Notes: a model not told the origin generated them from the sequence alone. Counted from the first letter of the stretch, positions 42,580 to 52,464 are shown. The stretch: 64,000 nt of DNA from Paenibacillus turicensis (GCF_017873435.1 NZ_JAGGKG010000024.1:19431-83430), one strand, 5' to 3'. Translations and numbers: made by a program.

Positions 42580-43791
42580 TCATTTTATTGATGATTGTGG
42601 CTTCCGCAGTAGTGAGTATAGCAAAATGAGCGCGATTATCGCAGTAAATAGGATCAGCTGCCAATGTAAAATCGGAATAAGCTGACTAATTGCAGGTAAC
42701 GGGATACCTAAATAAGAAGTGATTGTCGCCTCATCTATTTGATAACTATAGGCGGAAATGGCTCCAGGAACAATACTAGTTATTGGGCGCCATAGCAGTA
42801 TGGTCAAAACCAAGCCGTAGCAGGCATGAAGTAAACGATGAACAAAGAAAAACTTGCCGATGGTGCCTGTTGATTTAAGTAATGCCTGTACTTGCAAATA
42901 CGCACATAGCCCACTAAAGCCTAGCAGTGCACTTAGCCAAATTGATTTATGATATAACGAAATCGACTGTGTCACGATCGAAAAGGAACCTAGATGTACT
43001 TCTAGCAAGCTTGCAATCATTGGAGAGGGAACAAGCTGTTTAAGTGTGTCTGTGAGTACATAAATGATGACAGAGAATATAAGTATATAGCCGCCGATCA
43101 TCATTAAGGTTTGGACAGAGGTACCAACAGCGTCACCTAATAGCTTTCCGAAGCTACGACCATCTGCTTGATGTGCCTCTTCCATGCTACGAATTGCAAG
43201 CCTGATGCGCGAGGGCTGCTTTTTGTGACTAGCTTTTATGTTAGATTGTACCACTGCTTTATCTTGCTCAACTTGTTTTGTACGAAGTAAAGCATTTGTG
43301 CTCATACCTGATAGTAGTCCTGCAATCCAATGGATACCCAATAAAAATAATCCAAGCCAAGGTTGTTTAGCAAACCCTGCACCAATGACAATAATGATCA
43401 GCATTGGACTGCAAAAATGGGAGTAGCTTGCAATTTTTTCTGCGTCAGTAGAAGTAATTTGACCTTGACGTTGTAGCTTGGAGGCAGCATCAGCACCAGC
43501 GGGGAAGCCTGCCGTCATTCCGAGTGGAATAATAAAGCTGGCGATGCCAGGAAGCCCTAGCCATCTTTTGGTATAGGGCTCTACGAGTTTGCCGATTCCG
43601 TGTACAAATCCGCTAGCAATAAGGATATGGGAGAGGACTAAAAACGGAAGCAACCCAGGGAAAATAATTCGCCACCAAATTGCAAGTCCTTCCCCAGATG
43701 CCTTGAAAGCAGCCGAAGGGGAATAAATAATACTAAACACTAATAAAATAGCTCCAGTAGCTAGCAATAGGGTTGACCATTTTTGTTTCAT
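42580..43791 (-). CDS. ylbJ: Sporulation integral membrane protein YlbJ
   Basis: A 403-residue polytopic membrane protein of the YlbJ family (nucleoside-recognition/Gate-type domains). Landmarks are GEGLAIWWRIIFPGLLPFLVLSHILIASG, FIIPLGMTAGFPAGADAASKL and SHFCSPMLIIIVIGAGF. Its homologue in Bacillus subtilis is needed for proper spore formation, so it points to a spore-former. GAGGTGA lies 7 bases before the ATG. It is divergent from ylbL, and convergent with coaD without an obvious terminator in the 25-base gap. Confidence 0.92.
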   Translation of the reverse strand: MKQKWSTLLLATGAILLVFSIIYSPSAAFKASGEGLAIWWRIIFPGLLPFLVLSHILIASGFVHGIGKLVEPYTKRWLGLPGIASFIIPLGMTAGFPAGADAASKLQRQGQITSTDAEKIASYSHFCSPMLIIIVIGAGFAKQPWLGLFLLGIHWIAGLLSGMSTNALLRTKQVEQDKAVVQSNIKASHKKQPSRIRLAIRSMEEAHQADGRSFGKLLGDAVGTSVQTLMMIGGYILIFSVIIYVLTDTLKQLVPSPMIASLLEVHLGSFSIVTQSISLYHKSIWLSALLGFSGLCAYLQVQALLKSTGTIGKFFFVHRLLHACYGLVLTILLWRPITSIVPGAISAYSYQIDEATITSYLGIPLPAISQLIPILHWQLILFTAIIALILLYSLLRKPQSSIK

Positions 43792-43950
43792 CGGAAATTC
43801 ACCTCATATTTTGGTTGGCATATATGAATTTGCTTGTAGCAACGCAAGGTTATAATATAGATACAGTTATATGCCAAATGCCTTAGTACATGCTTATGCA
43901 GCTTGGTCTATGGACAGACCTTGAGGAATAGAAGGGAGACTTATAATCTC

Positions 43951-44991
43951 ATGAACAAATCAAAATCATTTATAGCAAAACCATTAGCAAGATTTGGGGT
44001 TTTTATTGTTGTGATCGCCATGCTGTCCTATGTCCTTATTGAGATTCCTATGCCATACATGATTAATAGTCCTGGCACAGCAGAAGAAATTAAACCGATG
44101 GTCTCGGTTGAAGGTGGGGATCAGCAGGAACAGGGAGCATTTATGCTGACGACAGTGTCTGTGAGTTATGCAAATATGATGATGTTAATGTTATCCTACT
44201 TAAACCCACATGCAGAAATTGTGCCTAAGGAGCCAGATCGGGATCGTCAGCAATATGAGGTACAGCAACGATATTACATGAGCAATTCACAGTCAAACGC
44301 AATTATGGCTGCCTATACTAAGGCAGGTGTGAATTATCAAATTTTACCCCAATATGTATTTATTGTTGGAATATCAAAGGATGTAAAGACAAAAGGCGAT
44401 TTTGCCGCTGGAGATGTAATTAAAAAGGTGAACGGTACCGAAGTAAAAGGTTTTGAAGCTTTAACTAATGCGTTACATGGTAAAAAAGCAGGTGACATTG
44501 TTTCTGTGGAGATAGAAAGAGAAGGTAAGCCTATTGAACAGCAAGTGGAGCTTGTCCCTATACCCGATAAAGATAACAAGGATAGAGCAGGATTAGGTGT
44601 TAGTGTTGGCGAGGTGCAGGATGTTGTGCCTAACAATGATAAGGAAGAAGTTAAGTTTGTAAATACACGGATTGGTGGGCCTTCTGCGGGTCTTATGTTT
44701 ACACTTGAAATCTACAATCAATTGACACCAGGGGATTTGAGTAAAGGTCATCGAATCGCGGGTACAGGTACAATTACAAAGGATGGTGAGGTTGGTAGTA
44801 TAGGAGGGGTACAGTTTAAAATTGTTGCAGCCGATCGGGAAGGGGCGGAAATCTTTTTTGTTCCTAAGGATAATTATGAAGTTGCCAAGGCGAAAGCGGA
44901 AAGTATAAAAACAAACATGAAAATTGTATCTGTAAAAACATTAGATGACGCAATAAATTATTTAGAAAAACTGGAGCCAGTCTCAAAATGA
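43951..44991 (+). CDS. ylbL: PDZ-domain Lon-type serine protease (YlbL/SepM-like)
   Basis: A 346-residue membrane-anchored protease. It has one N-terminal helix (about residues 12-32), a PDZ domain (about 130-205, GDFAAGDVIKKVNGTEV), and a Lon-like catalytic domain with the serine-lysine pair S245 (IGGPSAGLMF) and K290 (GVQFKIVAADREGA). Homologues cut small signalling or cell-division proteins outside the membrane. ATG 43951 is used because GAAGGGAG precedes it, although 12 bases away; the frame is open to 43903. TATAAT at 43851-43856 may be its -10. Confidence 0.92.
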   Translation: MNKSKSFIAKPLARFGVFIVVIAMLSYVLIEIPMPYMINSPGTAEEIKPMVSVEGGDQQEQGAFMLTTVSVSYANMMMLMLSYLNPHAEIVPKEPDRDRQQYEVQQRYYMSNSQSNAIMAAYTKAGVNYQILPQYVFIVGISKDVKTKGDFAAGDVIKKVNGTEVKGFEALTNALHGKKAGDIVSVEIEREGKPIEQQVELVPIPDKDNKDRAGLGVSVGEVQDVVPNNDKEEVKFVNTRIGGPSAGLMFTLEIYNQLTPGDLSKGHRIAGTGTITKDGEVGSIGGVQFKIVAADREGAEIFFVPKDNYEVAKAKAESIKTNMKIVSVKTLDDAINYLEKLEPVSK

Positions 44992-45013
44992 TAATATAAT
45001 GAGTGGCTCCTAC
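44970..45013 (-). terminator. Terminator for tmcAL (minus strand)
   Basis: On the minus strand, GGAGCCA ... TGGCTCC pairs across a loop of about 24 bases and is followed by AGTTTTTC. It overlaps the 3' end of ylbL, so the convergent genes share this stretch. Confidence 0.65.
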
Positions 45014-45024
45014 TATAGATCCTA

Positions 45025-46263
45025 TTAAAACATAATTGGTGGTTGATTGAAGTCACGAAGGATGTTTGTGGTTGATCTATTTTTCATCGCATTATAATAA
45101 ATTGCGGTCGCCTTTATATCCATCTGTAAAAAGGGATGCTGGATACCTGCTGCTCTGGTTACAACTGGAGCAGTTGCGGTTTTCTTCATCCTTTTTAATA
45201 TTGTCCTTCCTTGCTCATTAAAGCCCAATACACGTAGGTAGTGTGGGCCAGCTTGAAGTGAATGCTGAGAGAAATCGCGCTTGGAATGGCGTAAAAGGAT
45301 ATGCAAAAGAGCACGTTGCAGCTTAGTGTGGGTATAGCGTTTTGTTTTAAGTAACGTTAATAGCTTTTCTACGCTAGGTTCTGTCACTTTGGATATTGAG
45401 CTTAAAATTCTATACTCTAGCCCCTCAGCGATTTCCTGATATTGTTGTAATTCGTTTGGGGAGCTTAGGATAAGCTCATGCCATAGGTCGTTTGCAAAAT
45501 GCTCCCATGTCATTGGACAGTGTCCAGCTTGTATTTCCCTTATTAACAGATCCATGGTGTAATCGGGTACAAAAGCGGCTACCTCATTAGCGCCACCTTC
45601 AAGCAACATTTTTCTAATCGCAGTTGCACTGGCAATATGATCATGACTAGGCTTGGCATCGTGATATGCGGCATGCTTTCTAAGGATGCTTCGTGGAACA
45701 ATAGGACTGTCAAGTTGATATAAAGCCATTAAGTAATGTAGTGCTAAGCTATTATTAGGTTGAGTTAATATGGAGTTAATGTGATCTGGATTTCCCAAGC
45801 TGCCCGTTTCTCCTAAACAGGCAGCAGCATGACTAAAAGCAGCAGGATAGCTCATGCCTGTAGCTAACTTGTCTGCCAACAAAGACTTAAGCTGGTCTTC
45901 CTTCTCACTGAGAAGTTGGGCTATTTTTTTCATGACTTCAAGCTCATCACTTTCCATACCAAACACAAGCTCATTCACAACACCTGTGGCATGAAGAGAA
46001 GCTATAGCACCATAGGCAAACCATTGTGCGGAATGGGTTGCATAAGCCACTGGTAGCTCCAATACTAGGTCAACCCCCATATGAAGTGCCATTTCTGTAC
46101 GGGTCCATTTATCAACAATAGCTGGCTCGCCTCGCTGTAGAAAATTCCCACTCATAATAGCGATAACCGCGTCTGCTTGGGTAACTTGCTTTGTTTCGTT
46201 ATAATGATGAATGTGACCATGATGTAGAGGGTTATATTCAACGACAATGCCCGCAATTTTCAA
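45025..46263 (-). CDS. tmcAL: tRNA(Met) cytidine acetate ligase (YlbM/TmcAL)
   Basis: A 412-residue enzyme of the YlbM family that makes N4-acetylcytidine at the wobble position of elongator tRNA(Met) from acetate and ATP. The N-terminal GIVVEYNPLHHGHIHHYNETK is the HIGH-type nucleotidyltransferase signature, and VIAIMSGNFLQRGEPAIVDKWTRTEMAL is typical of the family. The start is TTG 46263 with GGTAGGGA before it. It lies between ylbL and yceD in a conserved ylb gene order. Confidence 0.9.
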   Translation of the reverse strand: MKIAGIVVEYNPLHHGHIHHYNETKQVTQADAVIAIMSGNFLQRGEPAIVDKWTRTEMALHMGVDLVLELPVAYATHSAQWFAYGAIASLHATGVVNELVFGMESDELEVMKKIAQLLSEKEDQLKSLLADKLATGMSYPAAFSHAAACLGETGSLGNPDHINSILTQPNNSLALHYLMALYQLDSPIVPRSILRKHAAYHDAKPSHDHIASATAIRKMLLEGGANEVAAFVPDYTMDLLIREIQAGHCPMTWEHFANDLWHELILSSPNELQQYQEIAEGLEYRILSSISKVTEPSVEKLLTLLKTKRYTHTKLQRALLHILLRHSKRDFSQHSLQAGPHYLRVLGFNEQGRTILKRMKKTATAPVVTRAAGIQHPFLQMDIKATAIYYNAMKNRSTTNILRDFNQPPIMF

Positions 46264-46456
46264 AACTATCCCTACCTTTAATAAAATTATATTAAATCAG
46301 TTTGTTTTTTACTGGATGGTTTTATATAAGCTGCTCGTGTATAATGATTATTCAGTATGAATCTAGACATTTGCATAACATATGCATAAAATTTAGTTTT
46401 AGATTTAATATAACCTAATATATCAATGTTTTTAAGAGGGTTTCAAGTATTTGTAG

Positions 46457-46486
46457 TTGACAAACCTTTCGAAAACTCGGTATAAT
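46457..46486 (+). promoter_or_regulatory. Sigma-A promoter of yceD-rpmF
   Basis: TTGACA (46457-46462) and TATAAT (46481-46486) are both consensus, separated by 18 bases, about 30 bases before the yceD start. Confidence 0.85.
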
Positions 46487-46515
46487 AATTTTTGTTTGTT
46501 TGGAGTGATATGTAG

Positions 46516-47031
46516 ATGAAAATCTATTTCCGTCAAATGGCTCCTTCTGCAGACGCAATGAATATTGTAGAAACTGTAGATGCCAGTGGTTTAATTAAAG
46601 GGCGTAAAGATATTCAGGATGTGAGTTTGGTTCAAGCAAACTTAAAAGCGCAGACTGGACTCGATCAAGTACTTCATGTGCATGGTGTATTATCTGCAAC
46701 ATTACATATGTCCTGTGCGAGATGTCTAAAGCCTTTAAGCCATGAAGTCCATGTTGATTTCAATGAACGCTTTAAGCACACAGACAATCCAGAACTAAAT
46801 GTAGAGACAGAAGATGAGGATATATGGTATATTGGGGAGGATTTTGTGGAACTCACTCCATATATTGAAGAGTCCTTTGTCATTAATCTTCCGTTTTCTG
46901 TATTGTGTAAGGATGACTGTAAAGGGCTTTGCCAAAATTGCGGTGCTGATTTAAATGAAGGTGAATGTGGCTGTAATCGTGAAGTCATTGATCCTCGTTT
47001 AGCAGCATTAGGCGATTTTTTCAAAAAGTAA
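46516..47031 (+). CDS. yceD: YceD-family (DUF177) protein
   Basis: A 171-residue protein of the YceD/DUF177 family, always found next to rpmF and linked to 23S rRNA or large-subunit maturation. Cysteine pairs are visible in SCARCLKPLSHEV and CKDDCKGLCQNCGADLNEGECGC, suggesting a metal site. It is the first gene after a consensus promoter. The nearest upstream purine-rich stretch, TGGAGTGAT, lies about 6-12 bases before the ATG. Confidence 0.92.
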   Translation: MKIYFRQMAPSADAMNIVETVDASGLIKGRKDIQDVSLVQANLKAQTGLDQVLHVHGVLSATLHMSCARCLKPLSHEVHVDFNERFKHTDNPELNVETEDEDIWYIGEDFVELTPYIEESFVINLPFSVLCKDDCKGLCQNCGADLNEGECGCNREVIDPRLAALGDFFKK

Positions 47032-47181
47032 GTTGTTTATAACGTTTATATAAATAGCTTATATTTCAACGCAAAACGTCAATTTTTGCTATAATTAAAA
47101 ATAGTGAAGCCGTTTATGCTAGAAAATCAATTTAAAGTCTTCACCTGAAATATGGTTTATCTGAATAAGGAGGTGGGAACC

Positions 47182-47352
47182 ATGGCAGTACCTCAACGCA
47201 GAACGTCCAAAACGCGCCGCGACAAACGTCGTACGCATTTCAAATTGGCTGTGCCGGGCATGGTAAAATGCGAACAATGCGGAGAATTGAAGCTTGCTCA
47301 TCATGTATGTAAAGTTTGTGGAACATACAAAGCAAGAGAAATTATCAAGTAA
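47182..47352 (+). CDS. rpmF: Ribosomal protein L32
   Basis: A 56-residue large-subunit protein. [22 protein letters not shown] is the standard N-terminus, and the two C-x2-C pairs (CEQC, CKVC) form the zinc-ribbon, so this is the zinc-containing form. ATG 47182 has AAGGAGGTGGG at good spacing; the upstream 10 codons of the open frame are not part of the protein. It follows yceD in the usual arrangement. Confidence 0.96.
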   Translation: MAVPQRRTSKTRRDKRRTHFKLAVPGMVKCEQCGELKLAHHVCKVCGTYKAREIIK

Positions 47353-47378
47353 TTGTTACAGTTTTACAGCACGAACTT

Positions 47379-47418
47379 AAAGTAGTACTTCATCTTTGGT
47401 GGGGTGCTATTTTTTTTG
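47379..47418 (+). terminator. Terminator of yceD-rpmF
   Basis: AGTAGTACTTCATC pairs, mostly through G-U and standard pairs, with GTGGGGTGCTATT around TTTG, then a run of eight T. Confidence 0.75.
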
Positions 47419-47537
47419 GACAAATTATTGGCTAACCCTGCATAGTATTTTAGTGTGGAGGGGTGAATAAGCTAATCTCTTGATACCTTTGTCCCTTAAG
47501 ATAACTGATTTTCCTTTTCTTTTGGGGCAAGATGCTT

Positions 47538-47565
47538 TATACTACATTTTAGTACCAGGTTCTAA
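47538..47565 (+). promoter_or_regulatory. FapR operator overlapping a -10 region
   Basis: TTAGTACCAGGTTCTAA (47549-47565) is a near-symmetric inverted repeat matching the FapR operator type (TTAGTACC ... GGTACTAA). TATACT at 47538-47543 is a plausible -10, so the operator covers the start site. This predicts FapR autoregulation and control of plsX and the fab genes, relieved by malonyl-CoA. The rest of the 337-base gap 47353-47689 shows only the rpmF terminator and no gene. Confidence 0.85.
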
Positions 47566-47689
47566 TGTAATTTAAGGCTTTAGCATAAATTCTAATAAGG
47601 TAGCGTATAAAAAAGGTTGCCGAAAGAACGATTGGAGTTTATGCAAAATCCTTATGTCATATTAATATTAGTCATATCAAATCCGGGGG

Positions 47690-48304
47690 GTGATCGCGAT
47701 CGAACGTTTGCCAAAGCGGGCGAGGCAGCAGCAGCTTGTCAAGATTATTGAAGAAAATCCTTTTATCACTGATCAAGAATTAACCCGGAAATTAAAAGTA
47801 AGTATACAAACGATTCGGCTTGATCGCATGGAATTAGGAATACCAGAGCTTAGAGAACGAATGAAGCTGATGGCTGAACGCTCCTATGACCAGGTTAGAT
47901 CCTTGCCACTTCATGAAGTTATTGGAGAAATTGTTGATTTACAGCTTGATAAAAGTGGGATTTCGATTTTTGAAATTGCAGATGAACATGTTTTTTCTCG
48001 CACTGGAATTGCAAGAGGACATCATATTTTTGCACAAGCAAATTCTCTTGCGGTTGCCGTCATTAACGACGAAATCGCTTTGACCTTTTCGGCTGACATC
48101 CGATTTGTGAGATCTGTACATTTAGGCGAAAAATGTATTGCCAAAGCTTATGTTCGGCCTTTATCTGGCAGTAAAGCGAAAGCAAAGGTTGAAGTATTTA
48201 CGTATGTTGGAGAAGAAATGGTGTTCCAAGGGAATTTCGTAATCTACCGTTCCACTGTAGATGAGGATCATGAGGGAGGAATTCACCATGCGGATCGCCA
48301 TTGA
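47690..48304 (+). CDS. fapR: Fatty acid and phospholipid biosynthesis repressor FapR
   Basis: About 200 residues: an N-terminal helix-turn-helix (NPFITDQELTRKLKVSIQTIRLDRMELGIPELRERMK, about 24-62) and a C-terminal hot-dog thioesterase-like effector domain that binds malonyl-CoA (about 75-195, DEHVFSRTGIARGHHIFAQANSLAVAVIND). The start is unclear: GTG 47690 has no ribosome site before it, whereas TTG 47708 has GGGGGG about 15 bases before it and aligns with the usual N-terminus. plsX overlaps its end. A FapR operator lies upstream. Confidence 0.93.
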   Translation: MIAIERLPKRARQQQLVKIIEENPFITDQELTRKLKVSIQTIRLDRMELGIPELRERMKLMAERSYDQVRSLPLHEVIGEIVDLQLDKSGISIFEIADEHVFSRTGIARGHHIFAQANSLAVAVINDEIALTFSADIRFVRSVHLGEKCIAKAYVRPLSGSKAKAKVEVFTYVGEEMVFQGNFVIYRSTVDEDHEGGIHHADRH

Positions 48305-49292
48305 TGCTATGGGTGGTGACCATGCACCGGCTAGTACAGTAGAAGGTGCGTTAGCTGCAGCAAAGGAATGGAATGATATTGAGGTTATTTTGGTAGGCGA
48401 TGAAGGAGTACTTGCTCCATTACTATCTGAGCGACCTGCTAACCTAACCATTCATCATGCTGGAGAAAAAATAGAAGCGACAGACGAGCCAGTTAAGGCA
48501 GTACGACGTAAAAAGGACGCTTCTATGGTCGTTGCAGGCAGACTTGTACGTGAGGGACAAGCTGATGCTATGATATCAGCGGGGAATACAGGTGCATTAA
48601 TGACAACAGGGTTGCTGGTTGTAGGTAGAATGGCGGGAATTGAACGCCCTGCATTAGCTCCAATGATTCCTACTATCGATGGCAAAGGAATGCTTGCCTT
48701 AGATTTAGGTGCAAATATGGATGCGAAACCAGAGCATTTAGCACAATACGCTTTGATGGGAAGCATTTATCGACAAAAGGTACATGGCATTGAGAAGCCA
48801 AGAGTTGGCTTACTTAATGTGGGGACTGAAGCGATGAAAGGAAATGAATTAACGAAGCAAGCTTATCCTTTGATTGAACAGCAGCCAATTGACTTTGTTG
48901 GGAATGTGGAAGCTAGAGACGTATTAGCTGGTGTATGTGACGTGCTCGTCTGTGATGGGTTTTCAGGAAATATTATGCTGAAATCTTTAGAGGGCACAGC
49001 TGGCTCTTTATTTTCAATGTTGAAGAAGGAATTTACAAGCTCTCTAAAAAATAAGCTTGCCGCAGCAGTGCTTATGCCTTCTCTTCGTAATTTGAAAAAA
49101 ATAATGGACTATAAGGAGCATGGTGGTGCGCCATTGCTAGGCTTAAGTGGACTCGTTGTAAAAGGACATGGCTCCTCTGATGGAGAAGCTATGAAAAATG
49201 CGGTTCGTCAAGCTAGAATTGCCCTTAAATCTAACCTGATTCAAAGTATCGGGGATGAGGTTAGTAAACATACGGAAGTGAGTGACTTATAA
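48288..49292 (+). CDS. plsX: Phosphate acyltransferase
   Basis: A 334-residue enzyme that forms acyl-phosphate from acyl-ACP, the first step of the PlsX/PlsY route to phosphatidic acid. MRIAIDAMGGDHAP is the diagnostic N-terminus, and AMISAGNTGALM, GLLNVGTEAMKGN and VCDGFSGNIMLKSLEG are family landmarks. ATG 48288 has GAGGGAGGAA before it and overlaps fapR by 17 bases; the longer frame (48261) is rejected. It overlaps fabH by one base. Confidence 0.96.
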   Translation: MRIAIDAMGGDHAPASTVEGALAAAKEWNDIEVILVGDEGVLAPLLSERPANLTIHHAGEKIEATDEPVKAVRRKKDASMVVAGRLVREGQADAMISAGNTGALMTTGLLVVGRMAGIERPALAPMIPTIDGKGMLALDLGANMDAKPEHLAQYALMGSIYRQKVHGIEKPRVGLLNVGTEAMKGNELTKQAYPLIEQQPIDFVGNVEARDVLAGVCDVLVCDGFSGNIMLKSLEGTAGSLFSMLKKEFTSSLKNKLAAAVLMPSLRNLKKIMDYKEHGGAPLLGLSGLVVKGHGSSDGEAMKNAVRQARIALKSNLIQSIGDEVSKHTEVSDL

Positions 49293-50281
49293 TGACAACG
49301 TTAAGTTCAGTAGGAATTATTGGTACAGGCATGTATGTACCTGAAAAAATATTAACAAATGCTGATTTGGAAAAAATAGTTGAAACCAATGATGAATGGA
49401 TTGTGTCCAGAACAGGGATTCGTGAACGTCACATCGCAGCACCTGATCAAGCAACGTCTGATTTAGCTTATCATGCGGCAGTGCAAGCGCTTGAAAATGC
49501 TGGTATGACAGCAGATCAACTAGATTTGATTGTCATTGCAACGATTACACCAGATACGATGTTCCCGTCAACCGCTTGTATTTTACAAGAGAAATTGGGC
49601 GCTAAAAATGCGGCAGCTTTTGACTTGTCCGCAGCATGTTCTGGGTTTGTATATAGTATGGCAACAGCAAGCAGCATGATTCGTACAGGCATGTATAAAA
49701 ATGCTTTAGTTATTGGCGCAGATACATTATCTCGTATTACTGACTATACTGACCGTAATACATGTGTACTTTTTGGTGATGGTGCAGGTGCAGTCATTTT
49801 AGGTGAAGTGCCAGAAGGTAGAGGATTCTTATCCTTTGATCTTGGTGCAGAAGGAAGTGGAGGTTCACTTCTTAAACTTGAAGCAGGTGGCTCAAGATTG
49901 CCAGCGTCTGCTGAAACCGTTCAAGAGGGTAAACATTTTATTTACATGAATGGTCGCGAAGTATTCAAATTTGCGGTTCGTGTCATGGGCTCAGCAACGG
50001 AGGAAGTATTACGTAAAGCAGGCAAAACAAAAGAGGATATCGATCTGTTTGTGCCTCATCAAGCGAATATTCGCATTATTCAGTCCGCGATGAACCGTCT
50101 TGATTTGCCAGAAGATCGCTGCGTAATTAATGTGGATAAATATGCCAATACTTCTGCGGCATCCATCCCACTTGCATTAGTTGAAGCTGCTCAGCAGGGA
50201 CGTATTAAGGAAGGCGATACGGTGTTGTTAGTAGGTTTTGGTGGCGGATTAACTTGGGGTGCTTCTGTCCTAGTGTGGTAA
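49292..50281 (+). CDS. fabH: 3-oxoacyl-ACP synthase III
   Basis: A 329-residue condensing enzyme that starts fatty acid synthesis from an acyl-CoA and malonyl-ACP, and sets the balance of branched chains. The catalytic triad is visible: C116 in SAACSGFVYS, the histidine in FVPHQANIRI and the asparagine in KYANTSAAS. The ATG overlaps the plsX stop (TAATG). Placing fabH here, in the fapR-plsX cluster, differs from Bacillus subtilis, where fabHA-fabF are elsewhere. Confidence 0.96.
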   Translation: MTTLSSVGIIGTGMYVPEKILTNADLEKIVETNDEWIVSRTGIRERHIAAPDQATSDLAYHAAVQALENAGMTADQLDLIVIATITPDTMFPSTACILQEKLGAKNAAAFDLSAACSGFVYSMATASSMIRTGMYKNALVIGADTLSRITDYTDRNTCVLFGDGAGAVILGEVPEGRGFLSFDLGAEGSGGSLLKLEAGGSRLPASAETVQEGKHFIYMNGREVFKFAVRVMGSATEEVLRKAGKTKEDIDLFVPHQANIRIIQSAMNRLDLPEDRCVINVDKYANTSAASIPLALVEAAQQGRIKEGDTVLLVGFGGGLTWGASVLVW

Positions 50282-50315
50282 ATGAATAGAAGAGTAGCAA
50301 GGAGTGACATCTAAT

Positions 50316-51251
50316 ATGGCTAAAATTGTCTTTGTATTTCCAGGACAAGGCTCCCAACGTGTAGGTATGGGAAAAGATCTAGTTGAGGCTTTACCTGAAA
50401 CGAAATCGTTGTTTGAATTAGCGAACAAAGCGGTTGGTTTTGATATAGCTTCACTTATTTTTGAAGGACCAGAGGAACAGCTTAAGCAGACGGTGAATAC
50501 GCAACCTGCATTGTTAACGACAAGTGTAGCGTTGTATCAAGCCTTTGCTAGTCATGGCATTACACCTGATTATGTAGCTGGTCATAGCCTTGGTGAGTAC
50601 TCGGCATTAACTGCTGCGGGTAGCTTATCTTTTGAAGAGGCAGTAGCGACTGTTCGAGCGCGTGGCGGGTTTATGGAGCAGGCTGTTCCTAGCGGTCAAG
50701 GCGCAATGGCGGCAGTGCTTGGTGGTGAACGTGAGGCGCTTGCAGCATTGTGTCAAGAAATTACAAGTCAAGGGCAATTAGTGGAGCTAGCTAACATGAA
50801 CTGTCCTGGTCAAATTGTAGTGTCTGGAAGCAAAGAGGGCGTGGAGCAATTAGTAGCTCGTGTGAAGGAAATTGGTGCGAAGAGAGCGATTCCTCTTGAA
50901 GTGAGTGGTCCTTTCCATTCCTCTCTCATGAAGCCCGCTGCACAGAAGCTAGAGGGGCAGCTTAGTACAATTAATATTCAAGATGCTAAAGTGCCTGTTA
51001 TTGCAAATGTAACAGCAAGACCTGTCACTGATCGCACACAAATTAGTAGTTTGCTTGTGGAGCAGGTGTATTCTCCTGTATTGTGGCAGGATAGTATTAA
51101 TTGGTTAATTGAACAAGGTGTGGACACCTTTGTTGAGATTGGACCTGGTAACGTCTTAGCAGGTTTAATTAAAAAAATCGATAAAACGGTAGCAATATAT
51201 AATGTACAAGATCTTGAAAGTCTTGAAGCTACAGTTGCAGCTCTGAAATAA
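50316..51251 (+). CDS. fabD: Malonyl-CoA:ACP transacylase
   Basis: A 311-residue enzyme that loads malonyl groups onto [22 protein letters not shown], the nucleophile S91 in [10 protein letters not shown], and PFHSSLM are the family motifs. ATG 50316 has AAGGAG 8-9 bases before it; the frame extends to 50304 without support. It sits between fabH and fabG in the expected order. Confidence 0.96.
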   Translation: MAKIVFVFPGQGSQRVGMGKDLVEALPETKSLFELANKAVGFDIASLIFEGPEEQLKQTVNTQPALLTTSVALYQAFASHGITPDYVAGHSLGEYSALTAAGSLSFEEAVATVRARGGFMEQAVPSGQGAMAAVLGGEREALAALCQEITSQGQLVELANMNCPGQIVVSGSKEGVEQLVARVKEIGAKRAIPLEVSGPFHSSLMKPAAQKLEGQLSTINIQDAKVPVIANVTARPVTDRTQISSLLVEQVYSPVLWQDSINWLIEQGVDTFVEIGPGNVLAGLIKKIDKTVAIYNVQDLESLEATVAALK

Positions 51252-51289
51252 ACATACATGACTATACTCTATGGAAAGGAGGAACAGGA

Positions 51290-52039
51290 ATGAGTAAATT
51301 ACTTGCTGGACAGGTTGCATTAGTGACTGGTGCTTCACGAGGGATTGGGAAAAGTATCGCCCTTGGTTTAGCAGAAGCGGGTGCAAATGTAGTCATTAAC
51401 TATGCTGGCAATGCTGAAGCTGCTACGCAGGTAGTGGAGCAGGCTAAAGCGTTAGGAGTCGACTCCTTCTCTATTCAAGGTCATGTTGGAGATAGTGCTA
51501 TTTTTGAAGACATGGTTAAGCAGGTCGTAGATACGTTTGGTCGTATCGATATTCTTGTGAATAATGCAGGGATTACTAGAGATAATCTAATAATGAGAAT
51601 GAAAGAATCTGAATTTGATGATGTCATTGAGACGAATCTAAAGGGCGTGTTTAACGGAATAAAAGCTGTTACGCGTCCGATGATGAAGCAACGCTCAGGA
51701 AAAATCATTAATATATCTTCGGTTGTAGGTGTACTTGGAAATGCGGGGCAAGCAAATTACGTGGCGGCTAAGGCAGGGGTTATAGGGTTAACCAAATCTT
51801 CTGCTAGAGAATTAGCGTCTCGTAATATTACAGTGAACTGTATCGCCCCAGGATTTATAGAGACAGATATGACGGAGCAATTATCTGAAGAATTGCGTCA
51901 AGGTATGCTTGCAGGGATTCCGTTAGCTCGTTTAGGAAGTCCAGAGGAAATTGCTAAGGTGGCTCTATTTTTAGCCTCTGACAATGCCTCATATATGACT
52001 GGACAGACGCTACATGTAGATGGCGGAATGTATATGTAA
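51290..52039 (+). CDS. fabG: 3-oxoacyl-ACP reductase
   Basis: A 249-residue NADPH-dependent short-chain dehydrogenase that reduces 3-oxoacyl-ACP. The cofactor loop is [13 protein letters not shown], and the catalytic N, S, Y and K are seen in [15 protein letters not shown] and [16 protein letters not shown] precedes the ATG. It is 38 bases after fabD. Confidence 0.96.
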   Translation: MSKLLAGQVALVTGASRGIGKSIALGLAEAGANVVINYAGNAEAATQVVEQAKALGVDSFSIQGHVGDSAIFEDMVKQVVDTFGRIDILVNNAGITRDNLIMRMKESEFDDVIETNLKGVFNGIKAVTRPMMKQRSGKIINISSVVGVLGNAGQANYVAAKAGVIGLTKSSARELASRNITVNCIAPGFIETDMTEQLSEELRQGMLAGIPLARLGSPEEIAKVALFLASDNASYMTGQTLHVDGGMYM

Positions 52040-52108
52040 TATTTAAAGTGTGTCTCTATGGCATTTTGACTTTAATTCTCGTATAATACCAAGGAGGAGG
52101 TGAACCGG

Positions 52109-52342
52109 ATGTCCGATGTATTGGAGCGCGTAAAGCGCATTGTTGTGGATCGCCTCGGCGCTGATGAAGCCGAAGTTACCCTTGAAGCATCTTTTAAAGA
52201 TGACTTGGGAGCTGATTCGCTCGATGTTGTTGAACTAGTAATGGAATTAGAAGATGAATTTGATCTTGAAATTTCCGATGAAGATGCAGAGAAGATTACG
52301 ACTGTAGGTGAAGTTGTTAACTACATACAATCTCATACCTAA
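52109..52342 (+). CDS. acpP: Acyl carrier protein
   Basis: A 77-residue acidic carrier protein. The phosphopantetheine attachment site is S37 in the motif [18 protein letters not shown] 52109 is used, with AAGGAGGAGG 8 bases upstream; the three extra codons of the open frame lie in that region. CoaD made earlier in the window supplies the coenzyme A for its activation. A hairpin follows the gene. Confidence 0.97.
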   Translation: MSDVLERVKRIVVDRLGADEAEVTLEASFKDDLGADSLDVVELVMELEDEFDLEISDEDAEKITTVGEVVNYIQSHT

Positions 52343-52350
52343 TTGTCGTA

Positions 52351-52381
52351 TTAAGTCCCCCTCCTTATTGTAGGCGGGACT
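52351..52381 (+). terminator. Hairpin after acpP (attenuator or processing site)
   Basis: AAGTCCCCCT and AGGCGGGACTT pair around TTATTGT, giving a GC-rich stem. It has no strong T-run (CTCCTTCT), so it probably reduces read-through or protects the very abundant acpP message. Confidence 0.55.
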
Positions 52382-52464
52382 TCTCCTTCTATTATGAAGT
52401 AATTAAGTTATTAAAAATATATGACTGGATATTTACACATGAAGTCTATAAGAGGTGAATGTGT

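Noticed and set aside
52066..52087. TTGACT and TATAAT before acpP as a promoter
   Set aside because: The spacing is only 10 bases and initiation would fall within the ribosome site, so it is chance.
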